DNA of 64,000 nucleotides from an uncultured Rickettsiales bacterium (GTDB taxonomy: Bacteria; Pseudomonadota; Alphaproteobacteria; Micavibrionales; GCA-2720935). Below are positions 1 to 12,860 of the stretch, in pieces. The position numbers and the translations under genes were made by a program. How positions within the stretch are numbered: the stretch's first letter is position 1; each line of letters opens with the position of its first letter. Below the pieces are notes generated by a model. The model was not told the origin of the DNA. It saw only the letters and a list, made by a program, of their open reading frames with translations, and ran no database searches. The DNA lies in assembly GCA_950054255.1 (NCBI GenBank), contig CATLOR010000003.1:1-64000 (forward strand), written 5' to 3'.

Positions 1-98
<98 letters not shown>

Positions 99-122
99 CT
101 AAAATCCTTTAAATTCTTTTTC

Positions 123-2204
123 TTAAGCAAACTGCTTTTTAACTTCATCTGCAACAGCTTGTGGCACTTTATCATAGTGATCAAACTGCATTGAATATTG
201 CGCACGACCTTGCGACATAGAGCGTAATGTATTGATATAACCAAACATATTCGCTAACGGCACCATCGCTGTAACAGCTTTCGCTATACCACGGTCCTCC
301 ATACCAGAAACTTGTCCACGACGAGAGTTCAAGTCACCGATAATATCACCCATATATTCCTCAGGTGTAATTACCTCAACCTTCATCATTGGCTCAAGCA
401 GTGCTGGAGATGACTTCTGCATCGCTTCTTTAAATGCTGCTTTCGCTGCAATTTCGAAGGCAAGAACAGACGAGTCAACATCGTGATACGCACCATCAAG
501 AAGCTCAACACGGAAATCAATTACAGGGAAGCCTGCAATAATACCGCTTTCTTTTGCTGCTTCTACACCTTTTTCAACACCAGGAATGTATTCTTTAGGA
601 ATAGAACCACCAACAACTTTACTTTCGAAGCTGTATCCTTCACCTGGCTCAACAGGGATGAATTTAGCAATCATACGCGCAAACTGTCCAGAACCACCAG
701 ACTGTTTCTTATGTGTATAATCAACCTCAACTTCTTTACCCATTGTTTCACGGTAAGCAACCTGTGGCGCACCAACATTCGCCTCAACTTTAAATTCACG
801 CTTCATACGATCAACAATAATGTCTAAGTGAAGTTCACCCATACCTTTAATAATTGTTTGACCTGATTCATGATCAACAGACACACGGAAAGAAGGATCC
901 TCAGCAGCTAAGCGTTGCAACGCTAAAGACATCTTTTCTTGGTCAGCTTTAGATTTAGGCTCAACCGCGATCTCAATAACAGGATCTGGGAACTCCATAC
1001 GCTCAAGAATAATTGGCGTTTCTTTCACACAAAGCGTGTCACCAGTTGTCGTTTCTTTAAGACCAGCAATCGCGACAATATCACCAGCAGACGCCACCTT
1101 AACCTCTTCACGAGAGTTCGAGTGCATCAACATCATACGACCAACACGCTCTTTTTTATCTTTTACAGAGTTCTGAACGTAAGAACCAGCCTCTAAAGTA
1201 CCAGAGTAAATACGAACAAACGTCAAAGAGCCAACAAATGGGTCATTCATAATTTTAAACGCAAGCGCAGAAAACGGCGCATCAGCTTCAGGAGGACGAG
1301 ATGCAGGCTGAGGATCATCAAGATCAACAGTAACACCCTTCACATCACCAACGTCTAAAGGAGATGGCATAAACTCAATTACAGCATCAAGTAAAGGCTG
1401 TACACCCTTGTTTTTAAACGCTGTTCCACACAAAACAGGAACAAATGCACCAGCAATTGTACCCTTACGAATACATGCTTTTAATGTTGCTTCATCTGGC
1501 TCATTACCTTCAAGGTAAGATTCCATAGCCACATCATCCATTTCAACAGCTGTTTCAATCAATGTCTGGCGGTATTCAGCAGCTCTATCAGCTAAATCAG
1601 CAGGAATATCTGTTTCTTCCCACTCAGCACCTAAGTTTTCGGCTTTCCAAACAAGCGCTTTATTTTTGATCAAATCGATACAACCCGCAAATTCAGCCTC
1701 AGCACCAATTGGTAATTGAATAACCAATGGTGTTGCCCCTAAACGGTCAACCATCATATCAACACAACGGTAGAAGTTCGCACCAGTACGGTCCATTTTA
1801 TTAACGAAACACATACGAGGAACTTTATATTTATCAGCCTGACGCCATACTGTTTCAGATTGAGGTTCAACACCAGCAACCGAGTCAAATACTGCTACAG
1901 CACCATCAAGAACACGCAAAGAACGCTCAACCTCAATTGTAAAGTCAACGTGACCTGGTGTGTCAATGATATTAATACGATGATCTTTCCAGAAACATGT
2001 TGTCGCAGCAGACGTAATTGTAATACCACGCTCTTGCTCTTGCTCCATCCAGTCCATAGTAGCCGCACCATCATGCACCTCACCAATTTTGTGAGAACGA
2101 CCTGTGTAGTATAGAATACGCTCAGTTGTTGTCGTTTTACCGGCATCAATATGAGCCATAATTCCAATATTGCGGTATCTTTCTAATGGTGTATTTGTCG
2201 ACAT
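123..2204 (-). CDS. fusA: Elongation factor G
   Basis: EF-G is the GTPase that drives tRNA and mRNA translocation on the ribosome and, with ribosome recycling factor, splits post-termination ribosomes. The 693-residue product has the usual length. The GTPase motifs are AHIDAGKT at residues 17-24, DTPGH at 81-85 and NKMD at 135-138. The later domains include the conserved [11 protein letters not shown] stretch near the C-terminus. An AAAGGGA ribosome binding site precedes the start. It lies 32 bases after rpsG and 36 before tuf, the classical str operon order. Confidence 0.98.
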   Translation of the reverse strand: MSTNTPLERYRNIGIMAHIDAGKTTTTERILYYTGRSHKIGEVHDGAATMDWMEQEQERGITITSAATTCFWKDHRINIIDTPGHVDFTIEVERSLRVLDGAVAVFDSVAGVEPQSETVWRQADKYKVPRMCFVNKMDRTGANFYRCVDMMVDRLGATPLVIQLPIGAEAEFAGCIDLIKNKALVWKAENLGAEWEETDIPADLADRAAEYRQTLIETAVEMDDVAMESYLEGNEPDEATLKACIRKGTIAGAFVPVLCGTAFKNKGVQPLLDAVIEFMPSPLDVGDVKGVTVDLDDPQPASRPPEADAPFSALAFKIMNDPFVGSLTFVRIYSGTLEAGSYVQNSVKDKKERVGRMMLMHSNSREEVKVASAGDIVAIAGLKETTTGDTLCVKETPIILERMEFPDPVIEIAVEPKSKADQEKMSLALQRLAAEDPSFRVSVDHESGQTIIKGMGELHLDIIVDRMKREFKVEANVGAPQVAYRETMGKEVEVDYTHKKQSGGSGQFARMIAKFIPVEPGEGYSFESKVVGGSIPKEYIPGVEKGVEAAKESGIIAGFPVIDFRVELLDGAYHDVDSSVLAFEIAAKAAFKEAMQKSSPALLEPMMKVEVITPEEYMGDIIGDLNSRRGQVSGMEDRGIAKAVTAMVPLANMFGYINTLRSMSQGRAQYSMQFDHYDKVPQAVADEVKKQFA

Positions 2205-2236
2205 TGTTTAAATCCCTTTTAAATCCTTACATTAAA

Positions 2237-2761
<525 letters not shown>

Positions 2762-2781
2762 TTAATCCTTCTCGTTTAAAA

Positions 2782-3153
2782 TTACTTCTTCTTCTTCGCG
2801 CCATATAGAGAGCGGCGTTGCTTACGGTCAGACACACCTTGTGTATCAAGAACACCACGTAGAATATGATAGCGAACACCGGGTAAATCCTTTACACGAC
2901 CACCACGAATAAGAACAACCGAGTGCTCTTGTAAGTTATGCCCCTCACCTGGGATATATGCTGTTACTTCTTGGCCTGTTGTTAAACGTACACGAGCCAC
3001 TTTACGAAGCGCTGAGTTAGGCTTCTTAGGTGTTGTCGTATAAACACGCGTACAAACACCACGGCGTTGCGGACAAGCCTTTAACGCAGGAGATTTACTT
3101 TTTACAACTTTGTCTTGGCGACCCTTACGGATCAATTGATTAATTGTTGGCAT
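2782..3153 (-). CDS. rpsL: 30S ribosomal protein S12
   Basis: S12 lies at the decoding centre and helps control translational accuracy. The 123-residue length is standard. The conserved segments [11 protein letters not shown] (around residues 41-51) and [14 protein letters not shown] (around 83-96) are unaltered at the lysines where streptomycin-resistance changes are known in other bacteria, so nothing here suggests a resistant allele. It is the first gene of the str operon, behind a long leader (3154-3382) and a well-formed promoter. Confidence 0.98.
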   Translation of the reverse strand: MPTINQLIRKGRQDKVVKSKSPALKACPQRRGVCTRVYTTTPKKPNSALRKVARVRLTTGQEVTAYIPGEGHNLQEHSVVLIRGGRVKDLPGVRYHILRGVLDTQGVSDRKQRRSLYGAKKKK

Positions 3154-3382
3154 ACTCTTTTAACCTTTAAATTCTGTTTTTAAACCAATCACAAATTCAT
3201 TGATTCAAATGAATCAAAAAACTCAATGGAAGCTCGTTATAGGATGAGACAATGACAAACGCAAGATAAATCTGCATTTTCGGCAAAAAAACTTCACTTT
3301 ATCTAAGTGCGCTTTTCTCCGGGAAATATAGGCCTGCGTCTAGATATACTCTATGAATCTACAGCCAGTCCATCTCTATAGC
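3154..3382 (-). promoter_or_regulatory. Long 5' leader of the str operon
   Basis: About 229 bases separate the predicted transcription start from the rpsL ATG, much more than ribosome binding needs. On the minus strand the RNA would begin with a short stem (CAGCTA paired with TGGCTG, 3362-3384). A small hairpin follows (CACTT-AGATA-AAGTG, about 3293-3307) with a T run a few bases behind it. The leader probably carries autoregulation by a ribosomal protein, as known for str operons elsewhere. An rpsL leader motif has been described in Rickettsia; I cannot tell whether this is the same fold. Confidence 0.5.
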
Positions 3383-3388
3383 TGGCGA

Positions 3389-3417
3389 AATATACCGATT
3401 CATTAACGTTTCGTCAA
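3389..3417 (-). promoter_or_regulatory. Sigma70-like promoter of the str operon
   Basis: Read on the minus strand, a TTGACG -35 box (3412-3417) is followed by exactly 17 bases and a TATATT -10 box (3389-3394). The start would fall near 3382. This is the only strong promoter match upstream of rpsL and is oriented correctly. Confidence 0.8.
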
Positions 3418-3467
3418 GACATTTTTCGTATATTTCATAAAAATCTATTTTTTTACATATACTATCA

Positions 3468-3496
3468 TTGATATTCTTTCTTATTTTCCATATATA
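3468..3496 (+). promoter_or_regulatory. Sigma70-like promoter for the 3531 gene
   Basis: TTGATA (3468-3473), a 17-base spacer, then TATATA (3491-3496), 35 bases before the ATG at 3531. It is divergent from the str promoter and about 50 bases away. A GAAAGGA ribosome binding site follows before the start codon. Confidence 0.6.
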
Positions 3497-3530
3497 TAAT
3501 TCCATTAAATTATAGAAAGGATAAAAAAAA

Positions 3531-4031
3531 ATGACAGCTATTACTCCGTATTTTAATGGTACTCCTCCTCACGATCTTACTCCATTAGGGCTACACTTAA
3601 GCCTGCAAGAATATGCCGACACAGTCATCAAAAATGGGGATCTAGAAACAATTCAACAAATTCATGATATTGGTTATGACTTTAACAACAACTATGATGC
3701 TATCTTTGATACTGTTTGTGATGGTAACACCCACGCCACCTTAAAACTTATTGAGTTAAATGCCTTAGATTTAAGTAAGAAACATAAGCTTTATAACGCT
3801 CCTCTTTTCTTATTAAGTATTATGTTTGAAAATAAAGCAGCACTCTATGAAGCATTAAAAGCAAAAAACACTAAGCCTGTTTTAAAGACAGAATACGATG
3901 GTAGATACTATATTAATATTTTTAATTGTAGAAATATTGAAAACCCTGTATGGCGGGATGACGTAATGCAATATGCCAGAAATTGGCGCGTTAACAAAGT
4001 TAAGTCTCTGTTTGATATGCGCGCCAAATAA
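3531..4031 (+). CDS. Unrecognised 166-residue protein inside the ribosomal cluster
   Basis: I do not recognise this family. The product is soluble, with no signal peptide or membrane segment. The middle (about residues 35-115: NGDLETIQQIHDIGYDF, DGNTHATLKLIELNALDL, MFENKAALYEALKAK) alternates helices in a way that resembles ankyrin-type repeats of about 33 residues. That is only a pattern-level impression. It has its own promoter (3468-3496), a GAAAGGA ribosome binding site and a shared terminator, and lies on the opposite strand to every neighbour. It looks like an inserted, independently expressed gene. Confidence 0.75.
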   Translation: MTAITPYFNGTPPHDLTPLGLHLSLQEYADTVIKNGDLETIQQIHDIGYDFNNNYDAIFDTVCDGNTHATLKLIELNALDLSKKHKLYNAPLFLLSIMFENKAALYEALKAKNTKPVLKTEYDGRYYINIFNCRNIENPVWRDDVMQYARNWRVNKVKSLFDMRAK

Positions 4032-4043
4032 ACAATTATCACG

Positions 4044-4077
4044 AAAAAAAGGCTCTGAAATACTCAGAGCCTTTTTT
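4044..4077. terminator. Bidirectional intrinsic terminator between the 3531 gene and rpoC
   Basis: GGCTCTGA-AATAC-TCAGAGCC forms a perfect 8-bp stem (4051-4071) with an A run on its left and a T run on its right. It can end transcription from both the plus-strand 3531 gene and minus-strand rpoC. Confidence 0.9.
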
Positions 4078-4097
4078 ATTAATTGTAAAATGAGTTA

Positions 4098-7000
4098 TTA
4101 CGCTGCATCTGTATTTTTCGTTTCTTCAGACGCTGCATCAACTTCACCTTCTTCAGAAAGCGCCGCTGTTGCCCCAGCTAGATCGAGGCTACCCTCTTGA
4201 CCATCTGTCAACAACTCTTGTGTACTTCCTAGAATTTCACGATCACGCTGTGCTGCAATACGCTTCAATTCATGGACAAGAGCACCAGTACCAGCTGGGA
4301 TCAAGCGACCAACGATCACGTTCTCTTTCAAGCCGTTTAGATCGTCAACCTTACCATTAACAGCCGCGTCTGTTAGAACACGTGTTGTTTCTTGGAATGA
4401 TGCCGCAGAAATAAATGAACGTGTCTGCAAGCTTGCTTTTGTAATACCTTGTAAGACAGGTGTTGCCTTAGCAGGTTTCTTACCAGCCGCTTCAATTTTT
4501 GCATTCACTTCATCAAATTCAATACGGTCAACTTGCTCACCTTCAAGATATGTTGTTTGACCTGCATCTGTAATCTCAACTTTTTGAAGCATCATACGAG
4601 CTACAACCTCGATATGCTTATCGTTGATCTTCACACCTTGCAGACGGTAAACGTCTTGAATTTCATTTACAAGATATTCAGCCAAGGCTTCAACACCCAT
4701 AACAGCCAAGATATCGTGTGGAACAAGACTACCATCAATCAGCTTGTCACCTTTGCGGACAAAGTCACCTTCTTTAACAATAATATGCTTACCCTTAGGG
4801 ATCATATATTCGCGTGGCTCAGTTCCATCTGTTGGCTTAACAACAAGACGTGTTTTTGTCTTATAGTCTTTACCATACTCGACCTGACCGTCAACCTCAG
4901 AGATCATCGCGAAGTCTTTTGGACGACGTGCCTCAAACAGTTCAGCCACACGAGGTAGACCCCCTGTAATATCACGTGTCTTAGATGTCTCACGAGGAAT
5001 ACGAGCAATCACATCACCGGCTTTAACCTCATCTCCATTCGTCACAGATAAAATAGCACCAACTGACATGTGGTAATTCGCCGCTAAGCCGTTATCTAGT
5101 GTTACAACCTTACCGTCTTTACCTTCAATCATAATGCGTGGCTTCAAATCTCCACCTTTCGCACTTTGACGCCAATCCATAACAACTTTAGATGAAAGAC
5201 CTGTTGCCTCATCAACTTGTTCGTTAACTGATACACCTTCAGATAAGTCACCGTATACAGCCTTACCATCTTTCTCAGTAATAATCGGAACAGTATATGG
5301 ATCCCACTCCGCCATTTTCTCGCCTGCTTTAACCTTAGCACCTTCCTTAACAAGAAGTTTCGCACCATAAGGTAGACGATATTTAGCTTTTTCAACATTT
5401 TTACCATCACGTAGAACGATTTCTGTGTTACGTCCCATAACGATAGGTGTTCCTTCAGAGTTTACAACAACCTCTTTGTTTACGATTTCAACCTTAGAAT
5501 CTAAAGCTGCTTCAACAGAAGATTGTTCAGAACCACCCTGAGCGGCACCACCAATGTGGAATGTACGCATTGTCAACTGTGTACCAGGCTCACCAATTGA
5601 TTGAGCTGCGATAACACCAACAGCTTCACCAATGTTCACCTTCGTACCGCGAGCCAAGTCACGACCATAACATTTACCACAGATACCGTTTCCTTCTGTC
5701 TCACATGTGAGTACAGAACGTGTTTGAACTGTGTCAACACCAGCTGTTTCAATAAGCTCTGCAGTTACTTCATCAATGATCTCACCAGCTGCAGCGATTA
5801 CTTCACCTGTTTCTGGGTGCTCAACATCAAATGATGGTGTACGACCAAGAAGACGCTCTGATAGAGAGGATACAACTGTACCCCCATCAACAACTGCGCG
5901 AATTTGAATACCACGCTCAGTACCACAATCTTCTTCACGAACGATTACATCTTGAGAAACGTCAACCAAACGACGTGTCAAGTAACCAGAGTTCGCAGTT
6001 TTCAACGCTGTATCAGCAAGACCCTTACGAGCACCGTGAGTAGAGTTAAAGTATTCAAGAACGGTTAGACCTTCTTTAAAGTTAGAAATAATCGGTGTTT
6101 CGATAATCTCACCAGAAGGTTTCGCCATTAGACCACGCATACCAGCAAGCTGACGGATCTGAGCAGCAGAACCACGAGCACCTGAATGCGCCATCATGAA
6201 GACTGAGTTAAAGCCTTTCTCAGTTGGTGCAGAAATCACTTTCATCATTTCGCCCGCAACTTCATCTGTACAAGAAGACCAAATATCAACGACTTTGTTG
6301 TATTTCTCACCTTTTGTGATCAAACCATCTTGATATTGTTGTTCATATTCTTTTACTTTTTCTTGAGCGGCATCAACAAGCTTTTGTTTTGCATCAGGAA
6401 TAATCAAGTCATCCTTACCAAATGAGATACCTGCTTTACACGCATTAGAGAACCCTAACTGCATCATCTTATCACAGAAAATAACAGTCGCTTTTTGACC
6501 ACAGTGACGGTAAACAACGTCAATCACATTTGACACTGCTTTTTTCGTCAATGTTGTATTAATCAAACCAAATGGTACTTTTGGATGACGCGGCAACAAT
6601 TCAGACAGGATCATACGACCCGGTGTTGTATCCACAACCAAACGCACTGGCTCACCATTTTCATCAACTGTATGGTAACGCGCCTTCACTTTTGAATGAA
6701 GTGTTACTGCACCAGCATTCAGAGCATGATGAATTTCATTAATATCAGTAAATATTGAGCCTTCACCCGCTTGACCATCAAGCTCTAAAGACATGTAGTA
6801 TAGACCCAAAACGATATCTTGTGTTGGAACGATAACAGGCTTACCACTCGCTGGTGATAAGATGTTATTTGTAGACATCATCAAGACACGCGCTTCTAAC
6901 TGAGCTTCGATTGACAATGGTACGTGAACCGCCATTTGGTCACCATCAAAGTCAGCATTAAACGCTGTACATACTAATGGGTGTAGGTTAATCGCTTTAC

Positions 7001-8336
7001 CTTCGATAAGTACTGGTTCGAACGCCTGAATACCAAGTCTGTGCAATGTTGGTGCACGGTTTAGCATCACAGGGTGCTCACGAATAACTTCTTCCAAGAT
7101 ATCCCAAACTTCAGGACGCGCTTTTTCAACCATACGCTTCGCTGCTTTAATTGTTGTTGCAATACCATATGTTTCTAATTTGTGATAGATAAATGGCTTA
7201 AATAGCTCTAGCGCCATTTTCTTAGGAAGACCACATTGGTGTAGTTTCAATGTCGGACCCGACACGATCACAGAACGACCAGAATAGTCAACACGCTTAC
7301 CAAGAAGGTTTTGACGGAAGCGACCTTGCTTCCCTTTCAACATATCAGAAAGAGATTTCAAAGGACGACGGTTATTACCTGTAATCACACGACCACGACG
7401 ACCATTATCAAACAATGCATCAACAGATTCTTGAAGCATACGTTTTTCGTTACGGATAATAATGTCTGGTGCTTTAAGTTCTAAAAGACGTTTCAAACGG
7501 TTGTTACGGTTAATAACACGACGATATAAATCGTTCAAATCAGATGTCGCGAAACGACCACCATCAAGAGGAACCAAAGGACGTAACTCAGGTGGGATAA
7601 CAGGAACTGTATCCATGATCATCCATTCTGGGTGTGTGTTCGAAGAAATAAATGCTTCAAGAAGCTTCAAACGCTTAACAAGTTTTTTCTTCTTTGCTTC
7701 AGAATTTGTTTCTTCTAGCTCTTCACTTACACGATCAAAGTCTGCTTGGAGGTCAACTGTTTTTAACACTTCGCGAATAGCTTCTGCACCGATACCAGCT
7801 TTGAAATTATCTTCACCGAACTCGTCTTGCGCATCATAATATTCTTCAGGTGTTAAAAGCTGCTTCGGCTTCAAGCTTGTCATACCAGGGTCTGTCACCA
7901 TATAGCTTTCAAAATAAAGAACTTTTTCTAAATCTTTAAGCATCATATCAAGGATCAAACCAATACGGCTAGGAAGTGACTTCAAGAACCAGATATGAGC
8001 AACTGGTGCAGCCAAGTCAATGTGACCCATACGCTCACGACGTACTTTAGTCAATGTTACTTCAACGCCACATTTTTCACAAATAATACCTTTATACTTC
8101 ATGCGTTTATATTTACCGCATAAGCATTCATAATCCTTTACTGGACCAAAGATGCGGGCACAAAACAAACCATCTTTTTCTGGCTTGAATGTTCTATAGT
8201 TAATTGTTTCTGGCTTTTTAATTTCACCAAAAGACCAAGATTTTACTTCGTCAGGGCTAGCGATTGTAATTTTGATCTCGTCAAAATTTTGTGTTTGGTT
8301 GTTGCTACCAAAGATTTTTGCCAATTCGTTGCTCAT
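4098..8336 (-). CDS. rpoC: RNA polymerase beta' subunit
   Basis: This is the beta' subunit, which forms the active-site cleft of RNA polymerase with beta. At 1412 residues it has normal alphaproteobacterial length. The N-terminal zinc ribbon has Cys71, Cys73, Cys86 and Cys89. The catalytic magnesium loop NADFDGDQM is present near residue 465. The C-terminal region carries the second zinc cluster (CGKCYGRD) and ends in an acidic tail. It lies 74 bases after rpoB with a GC-rich hairpin between them. GGAG 11 bases before the ATG serves as ribosome binding site. Confidence 0.98.
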   Translation of the reverse strand: MSNELAKIFGSNNQTQNFDEIKITIASPDEVKSWSFGEIKKPETINYRTFKPEKDGLFCARIFGPVKDYECLCGKYKRMKYKGIICEKCGVEVTLTKVRRERMGHIDLAAPVAHIWFLKSLPSRIGLILDMMLKDLEKVLYFESYMVTDPGMTSLKPKQLLTPEEYYDAQDEFGEDNFKAGIGAEAIREVLKTVDLQADFDRVSEELEETNSEAKKKKLVKRLKLLEAFISSNTHPEWMIMDTVPVIPPELRPLVPLDGGRFATSDLNDLYRRVINRNNRLKRLLELKAPDIIIRNEKRMLQESVDALFDNGRRGRVITGNNRRPLKSLSDMLKGKQGRFRQNLLGKRVDYSGRSVIVSGPTLKLHQCGLPKKMALELFKPFIYHKLETYGIATTIKAAKRMVEKARPEVWDILEEVIREHPVMLNRAPTLHRLGIQAFEPVLIEGKAINLHPLVCTAFNADFDGDQMAVHVPLSIEAQLEARVLMMSTNNILSPASGKPVIVPTQDIVLGLYYMSLELDGQAGEGSIFTDINEIHHALNAGAVTLHSKVKARYHTVDENGEPVRLVVDTTPGRMILSELLPRHPKVPFGLINTTLTKKAVSNVIDVVYRHCGQKATVIFCDKMMQLGFSNACKAGISFGKDDLIIPDAKQKLVDAAQEKVKEYEQQYQDGLITKGEKYNKVVDIWSSCTDEVAGEMMKVISAPTEKGFNSVFMMAHSGARGSAAQIRQLAGMRGLMAKPSGEIIETPIISNFKEGLTVLEYFNSTHGARKGLADTALKTANSGYLTRRLVDVSQDVIVREEDCGTERGIQIRAVVDGGTVVSSLSERLLGRTPSFDVEHPETGEVIAAAGEIIDEVTAELIETAGVDTVQTRSVLTCETEGNGICGKCYGRDLARGTKVNIGEAVGVIAAQSIGEPGTQLTMRTFHIGGAAQGGSEQSSVEAALDSKVEIVNKEVVVNSEGTPIVMGRNTEIVLRDGKNVEKAKYRLPYGAKLLVKEGAKVKAGEKMAEWDPYTVPIITEKDGKAVYGDLSEGVSVNEQVDEATGLSSKVVMDWRQSAKGGDLKPRIMIEGKDGKVVTLDNGLAANYHMSVGAILSVTNGDEVKAGDVIARIPRETSKTRDITGGLPRVAELFEARRPKDFAMISEVDGQVEYGKDYKTKTRLVVKPTDGTEPREYMIPKGKHIIVKEGDFVRKGDKLIDGSLVPHDILAVMGVEALAEYLVNEIQDVYRLQGVKINDKHIEVVARMMLQKVEITDAGQTTYLEGEQVDRIEFDEVNAKIEAAGKKPAKATPVLQGITKASLQTRSFISAASFQETTRVLTDAAVNGKVDDLNGLKENVIVGRLIPAGTGALVHELKRIAAQRDREILGSTQELLTDGQEGSLDLAGATAALSEEGEVDAASEETKNTDAA

Positions 8337-8370
8337 TTTTATTTTTTCTCCATTTAAGGTTTAAATCGGT

Positions 8371-8402
8371 AAAGGGGGCGCCCTTTATAAAGGCGCCCTT
8401 TT
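8371..8402 (-). promoter_or_regulatory. GC-rich hairpin between rpoB and rpoC
   Basis: An inverted repeat, AAAGGGCGCC against GGGCGCCCCCTTT on the minus strand, makes a stem of about 10 bp with a two-base bulge and an A/T loop. No T run follows it in the rpoC direction, so it is more likely an RNA processing or stability element than a terminator. Function is inferred. Confidence 0.55.
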
Positions 8403-8410
8403 ATCAAATT

Positions 8411-11400
8411 TTAGTCTTTCTGTAATAGGTCAACATTCAGACCAAGTGAACGAAGTTCTTTTACAAGAACGTTGAACGATTCAGGGATACCAACTTCAAA
8501 GCTGTCATCACCGCGTACAATCGACTCATAAGCTTTTGTGCGACCTGCAACGTCATCCGACTTCACAGTCAACATTTCTTGTAGCGTATATGCAGCACCA
8601 TAAGCCTGCAACGCCCACACTTCCATCTCACCAAAGCGCTGACCACCAAACTGAGCCTTACCACCCAACGGCTGCTGTGTAACAAGTGAGTATGGTCCAA
8701 TAGAACGCGCGTGGATCTTATCATCAACCAAGTGATGAAGCTTAAGAAGGTACTTATACCCAACCGTTACTTGACGATCGAATTTTTCACCTGTACGTCC
8801 ATCAATCAATGTTACCTGACCAGATGTAGCAACACCTGCACGCTCAAGCATTTCATTGATATCAGCTTCTTCAGCACCATCAAATACTGGTGTCGCAATT
8901 GGAACACCACCACGAAGGTTGTTTGACATTTCCAAAATCTCATCATCATTGAGAGATTCTACTTTTGTTGTATACTCACGATCACCGTAAGCATCTTTCA
9001 ATTTCGATCTCAATTCTGAGAATTTCGCTTTTGTGTCTTTACCTGTTTTCGCTGCGTGCTTAATGCTGTCAACCATGTCACCGACTTGACGCCCAACATT
9101 TGACACAGCCCAACCAAGGTGTGTTTCCAAAATCTGACCAACATTCATACGCGATGGAACACCAAGTGGGTTCAACACGATATCAACAGGCTGACCATCT
9201 TCGAGGTATGGCATATCTTCTTGAGCCATAATACGAGAGATAACCCCTTTGTTACCGTGACGACCAGCCATTTTATCACCAGGCTGAAGCTTACGCTTCA
9301 CAGCAACGAAGACTTTAACCATCTTCATCACGCCAGGTGCTAACTCATCACCACGCTGAAGTTTTTCAATTTTGTTTTCAAAACGTTTGTTAACATCATT
9401 CACTGATACTTCAAAGCTTTCACGCATACCTTCAATTGTATCCATTTGCGCTTCGTCAGTTAAAACGATGTTTGTCCACTCACTGCGTGGCAACGCTTCC
9501 AAATCAGCATCCGTGATCTTTGCTCCTTTTTTCAGACCTTTTGCTGCTTTCGCAACTTCTTGTCCTACAAGAACCTCTTTCAAGCGACCATAGAAACCAC
9601 CTTCAAGAATAGCCTTTTCATCATCACGGTCTTTTGCCAAAGCTTTAATCTCAGCATTCTCAATCGCAAGAGCACGTTGATCTTTATCAACACCGCGACG
9701 AGAGAAAACACGAACCTCAACAACTGTACCGCTAGATCCTGGAGGCATACGGAGTGAAGAATCTTTCACATCAGCAGCTTTCTCACCAAAGATCGCACGA
9801 AGAAGTTTCTCTTCAGGAGTCATTGGGCTTTCGCCTTTTGGTGTTACCTTACCAACCAGAATATCACCCGGGTGAACTTCCGCACCGATATAAGCAATAC
9901 CAGCCTCATCAAGGTGACGAAGTGCTTCTTCACCCACGTTTGGAATATCACGTGTGATATCTTCTTGACCGAGCTTTGTATCACGTGCCATCACTTCGAA
10001 CTCTTCTAGGTGAATAGATGTGTAAACATCATCACGCACAATACGCTCAGAAATAAGGATTGAATCCTCATAGTTATACCCATTCCAAGGCATGAACGCA
10101 CAAAGCACGTTACGACCAAGAGCCAACTCACCAAATTGAGTAGATGGACCATCAGCAATAATATCACCCGCTTCGATCAAATCACCCACTTTAACAAGAG
10201 GACGTTGGTTAATACATGTATCTTGGTTAGAACGTTGGAATTTCTTCAAGTTGTAAATATCAACAGTTGATAAGTCATCAGAAGAAATTTCTGTTGCACG
10301 AATAACGATACGCGCGGCGTCAACTTGGTCAACAATACCTGTACGACGGGCAACCACAGCCGCACCAGAATCACGAGCAACTGTTGCCTCCATACCAGTA
10401 CCAACAAGTGGCGCATCTGTTTTAAGCAAAGGCACTGCCTGACGTTGCATGTTTGATCCCATCAACGCACGGTTCGCATCATCATTTTCTAAGAAAGGAA
10501 TAAGTGATGCCGCAACAGATACAATCTGTTTTGGAGATACGTCAATTAAATCAATTTGATCAGAAGTCGCTAGAATGTTTTCACCTTTTTGACGACAAGA
10601 AACGAAGTCAGAAACGAATTTTCCTTTAGCATCTAATTCAGCATTCGCCTGAGCAACTGTGTAACGTCCCTCTTCCATCGCTGATAGATAAACAACTTCA
10701 TCAGTTACAACACCATCAACAACTTTTCTATATGGGCTTTCAATGAAACCATATTGGTTTACACGTGCATATGTTGCCAAAGAGTTAATCAGACCAATAT
10801 TTGGTCCTTCAGGTGTTTCAATCGGACAAATACGACCATAGTGTGTTGTATGAACGTCACGTACTTCAAAACCAGCACGCTCACGTGACAAACCACCAGG
10901 GCCCAAGGCAGATAAACGACGCTTATGCGTAATTTCTGATAATGGGTTTGTTTGGTCCATAAATTGTGACAACTGAGAAGACCCAAAGAATTCTTTAACA
11001 GCCGCAGCAGCAGGCTTAGAATTAATTAAATCATGTGGCATCGCTGTATCGATATCAACAGAAGACATACGCTCTTTCATAGAACGCTCCATACGAAGTA
11101 GCCCCATACGGAATTGGTTTTCCATCAACTCCCCAACTGAACGAACGCGACGGTTACCAAGGTGATCAATATCATCAACCTCACCGCGACCATCTTTCAT
11201 TTCATGCAGAGCTTTAACGATCGCTAGGATATCTTCTTTACGAAGAACACGTAGATCATCTGGACATTCAAGACCTAGACGTTGGTTCATCTTCACACGA
11301 CCAACTGCTGATAGATCATAACGATCTGGATCAAAGAATAGAGAGTATAATAACGCCTCAGCAGAATCCAAGGTAGGTGGCTCACCAGGACGCATTACAC

Positions 11401-12634
11401 GATAAATATCAATCAAAGCATCTTCACGTGTTTCACATTTATCAACTTCTAATGTATCACGAATATAAGATCCAACATTAAAGTTATCGATGTTCAACAA
11501 CGGAAGCTCTTTCAAGCCCATTGTTTCAATCACTGTTAAATCAGCTTGAGAAAGTTCATGACCAGCATCAAACAGAACTTCACCTGTTTTCTTGTCACTT
11601 ACTTCAACAGCCAAATATTTTCCGATCAAACGCTCTTCAGAAACCAAAATTTCTTCCAAACCTTCTTCAGCCAATTTCTTAGACATACGAGGAGAAACTT
11701 TACGACCTGCTTCTGCAACAACTTTACCGTCTTTAGCATTAATCAAGTCATGCTGTAATTTAGCACCACGAAGACGCTCAGCATCATACTTTGTTTTCCA
11801 GCCTTCTTTAGCTTTTGTATAAACATCTTTTTCATAGAAGTAAGACAAGATCTCTTCTTTAGACATTCCTGTGATCATCATAGGATCAATTGGATCACCA
11901 TTTTCAAACTGCTTTTGGCGATACTCTTCTGTTTCAGCAGAATCCAAAGCGTAAAGCAATGTTGTAACAGGAAGCTTACGACGACGGTCAATACGGACGT
12001 TCAAAATATCTTTTGGATCAAATTCAAAATCTAACCATGATCCACGGTAAGGGATCACACGGCTAGAGAATAAGTACTTACCAGAAATATGTGTCTTACC
12101 ACCATCATGATCAAAGAACACACCTGGACTTCTGTGCATTTGAGAAACGATCACACGCTCTGTACCATTAACGATAAAAGTCCCTTCATCTGTCATCAAT
12201 GGCATATCAACCATATAAACATCTTGTTCTTTAATATCTTTAATAGAACGGATACCAGTTTCTTCATCAATATCAAAGACGGATAGACGAAGTGTAACGC
12301 GCAATGGCGCTGCAAATGTCATATCGCGTTGGCGACATTCATCTTCATCATATTTAGGCGCTTCGAACTCATAACGAACATAATCTAATTCAGCAATGCC
12401 TGAAAAAGCTGAAATTGGAAACACAGATTTCAAGACATCATGTAGCCCCATTTCTTGACGAGTTTCTGCGGTAACATCATCTTGCAAGAACATCTTGTAA
12501 GAGTTCTTTTGCAGATCAATCAAGTTTGGCATTTTGGTCACTTCTTTAATACGACCAAAATCACGACGAACTCTTTTCTTTTCTGCAAAACCATGGTGAT
12601 GAATAGATTGTTTAGTTGCTTTTTTTGCGCTCAT
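8411..12634 (-). CDS. rpoB: RNA polymerase beta subunit
   Basis: This is the catalytic beta subunit of RNA polymerase. It has 1407 residues, within the normal range for alphaproteobacteria. The rifampicin-binding region reads [20 protein letters not shown] followed by [11 protein letters not shown], and the Asp, His and Ser positions where resistance changes are known are unchanged. C-terminal motifs [10 protein letters not shown] and [19 protein letters not shown] are intact. The gene is set apart from rplL by a terminator, its own promoter and a hairpin leader, so rpoBC can probably be expressed apart from rplJL. Confidence 0.98.
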   Translation of the reverse strand: MSAKKATKQSIHHHGFAEKKRVRRDFGRIKEVTKMPNLIDLQKNSYKMFLQDDVTAETRQEMGLHDVLKSVFPISAFSGIAELDYVRYEFEAPKYDEDECRQRDMTFAAPLRVTLRLSVFDIDEETGIRSIKDIKEQDVYMVDMPLMTDEGTFIVNGTERVIVSQMHRSPGVFFDHDGGKTHISGKYLFSSRVIPYRGSWLDFEFDPKDILNVRIDRRRKLPVTTLLYALDSAETEEYRQKQFENGDPIDPMMITGMSKEEILSYFYEKDVYTKAKEGWKTKYDAERLRGAKLQHDLINAKDGKVVAEAGRKVSPRMSKKLAEEGLEEILVSEERLIGKYLAVEVSDKKTGEVLFDAGHELSQADLTVIETMGLKELPLLNIDNFNVGSYIRDTLEVDKCETREDALIDIYRVMRPGEPPTLDSAEALLYSLFFDPDRYDLSAVGRVKMNQRLGLECPDDLRVLRKEDILAIVKALHEMKDGRGEVDDIDHLGNRRVRSVGELMENQFRMGLLRMERSMKERMSSVDIDTAMPHDLINSKPAAAAVKEFFGSSQLSQFMDQTNPLSEITHKRRLSALGPGGLSRERAGFEVRDVHTTHYGRICPIETPEGPNIGLINSLATYARVNQYGFIESPYRKVVDGVVTDEVVYLSAMEEGRYTVAQANAELDAKGKFVSDFVSCRQKGENILATSDQIDLIDVSPKQIVSVAASLIPFLENDDANRALMGSNMQRQAVPLLKTDAPLVGTGMEATVARDSGAAVVARRTGIVDQVDAARIVIRATEISSDDLSTVDIYNLKKFQRSNQDTCINQRPLVKVGDLIEAGDIIADGPSTQFGELALGRNVLCAFMPWNGYNYEDSILISERIVRDDVYTSIHLEEFEVMARDTKLGQEDITRDIPNVGEEALRHLDEAGIAYIGAEVHPGDILVGKVTPKGESPMTPEEKLLRAIFGEKAADVKDSSLRMPPGSSGTVVEVRVFSRRGVDKDQRALAIENAEIKALAKDRDDEKAILEGGFYGRLKEVLVGQEVAKAAKGLKKGAKITDADLEALPRSEWTNIVLTDEAQMDTIEGMRESFEVSVNDVNKRFENKIEKLQRGDELAPGVMKMVKVFVAVKRKLQPGDKMAGRHGNKGVISRIMAQEDMPYLEDGQPVDIVLNPLGVPSRMNVGQILETHLGWAVSNVGRQVGDMVDSIKHAAKTGKDTKAKFSELRSKLKDAYGDREYTTKVESLNDDEILEMSNNLRGGVPIATPVFDGAEEADINEMLERAGVATSGQVTLIDGRTGEKFDRQVTVGYKYLLKLHHLVDDKIHARSIGPYSLVTQQPLGGKAQFGGQRFGEMEVWALQAYGAAYTLQEMLTVKSDDVAGRTKAYESIVRGDDSFEVGIPESFNVLVKELRSLGLNVDLLQKD

Positions 12635-12674
12635 TTTTTACGTTATCTCCACTAAGGTTATATGTACATAAAAC

Positions 12675-12732
12675 ACAAAAAACCCGAACTGCTCTAGCCG
12701 ATAAAAATCAAATAGAATAGAGCTTTCAGGGT
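12675..12732 (-). terminator. Attenuator-like hairpin in the rpoB leader
   Basis: On the minus strand, CCC, GAA and GCTCTA (12718-12731) pair with TAGAGC, TTC and GGG (12681-12696), with small bulges and a loop of about 20 bases. GGG is followed at once by TTTTTTG. The stem plus T run lies about 40 bases before the rpoB start and looks like a weak terminator or attenuator in the leader. Confidence 0.5.
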
Positions 12733-12789
12733 CTTTTCATGAATCTTTTATTTCCTGATCAGTTAATTTTTGCATGCAAATCAAAGCGT

Positions 12790-12818
12790 CTTATAGGACA
12801 TTTCAAGCCCCATGTAAA
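12790..12818 (-). promoter_or_regulatory. Promoter of rpoBC
   Basis: Read on the minus strand, TTTACA (12813-12818), a 17-base spacer and TATAAG (12790-12795). It lies after the rplL terminator and about 155 bases before rpoB, giving rpoBC an independent start. Confidence 0.65.
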
Positions 12819-12860
12819 TAGAAAAATAAAGATTTTCTTAATTATTTTACAAAACCATAT

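Noticed and set aside
7462..7839. An open plus-strand frame of 125 codons inside rpoC
   Set aside because: It lies wholly antisense to conserved rpoC, has no ribosome binding site, and the apparent Lys/Arg/Ser-rich protein is an echo of the rpoC codons.
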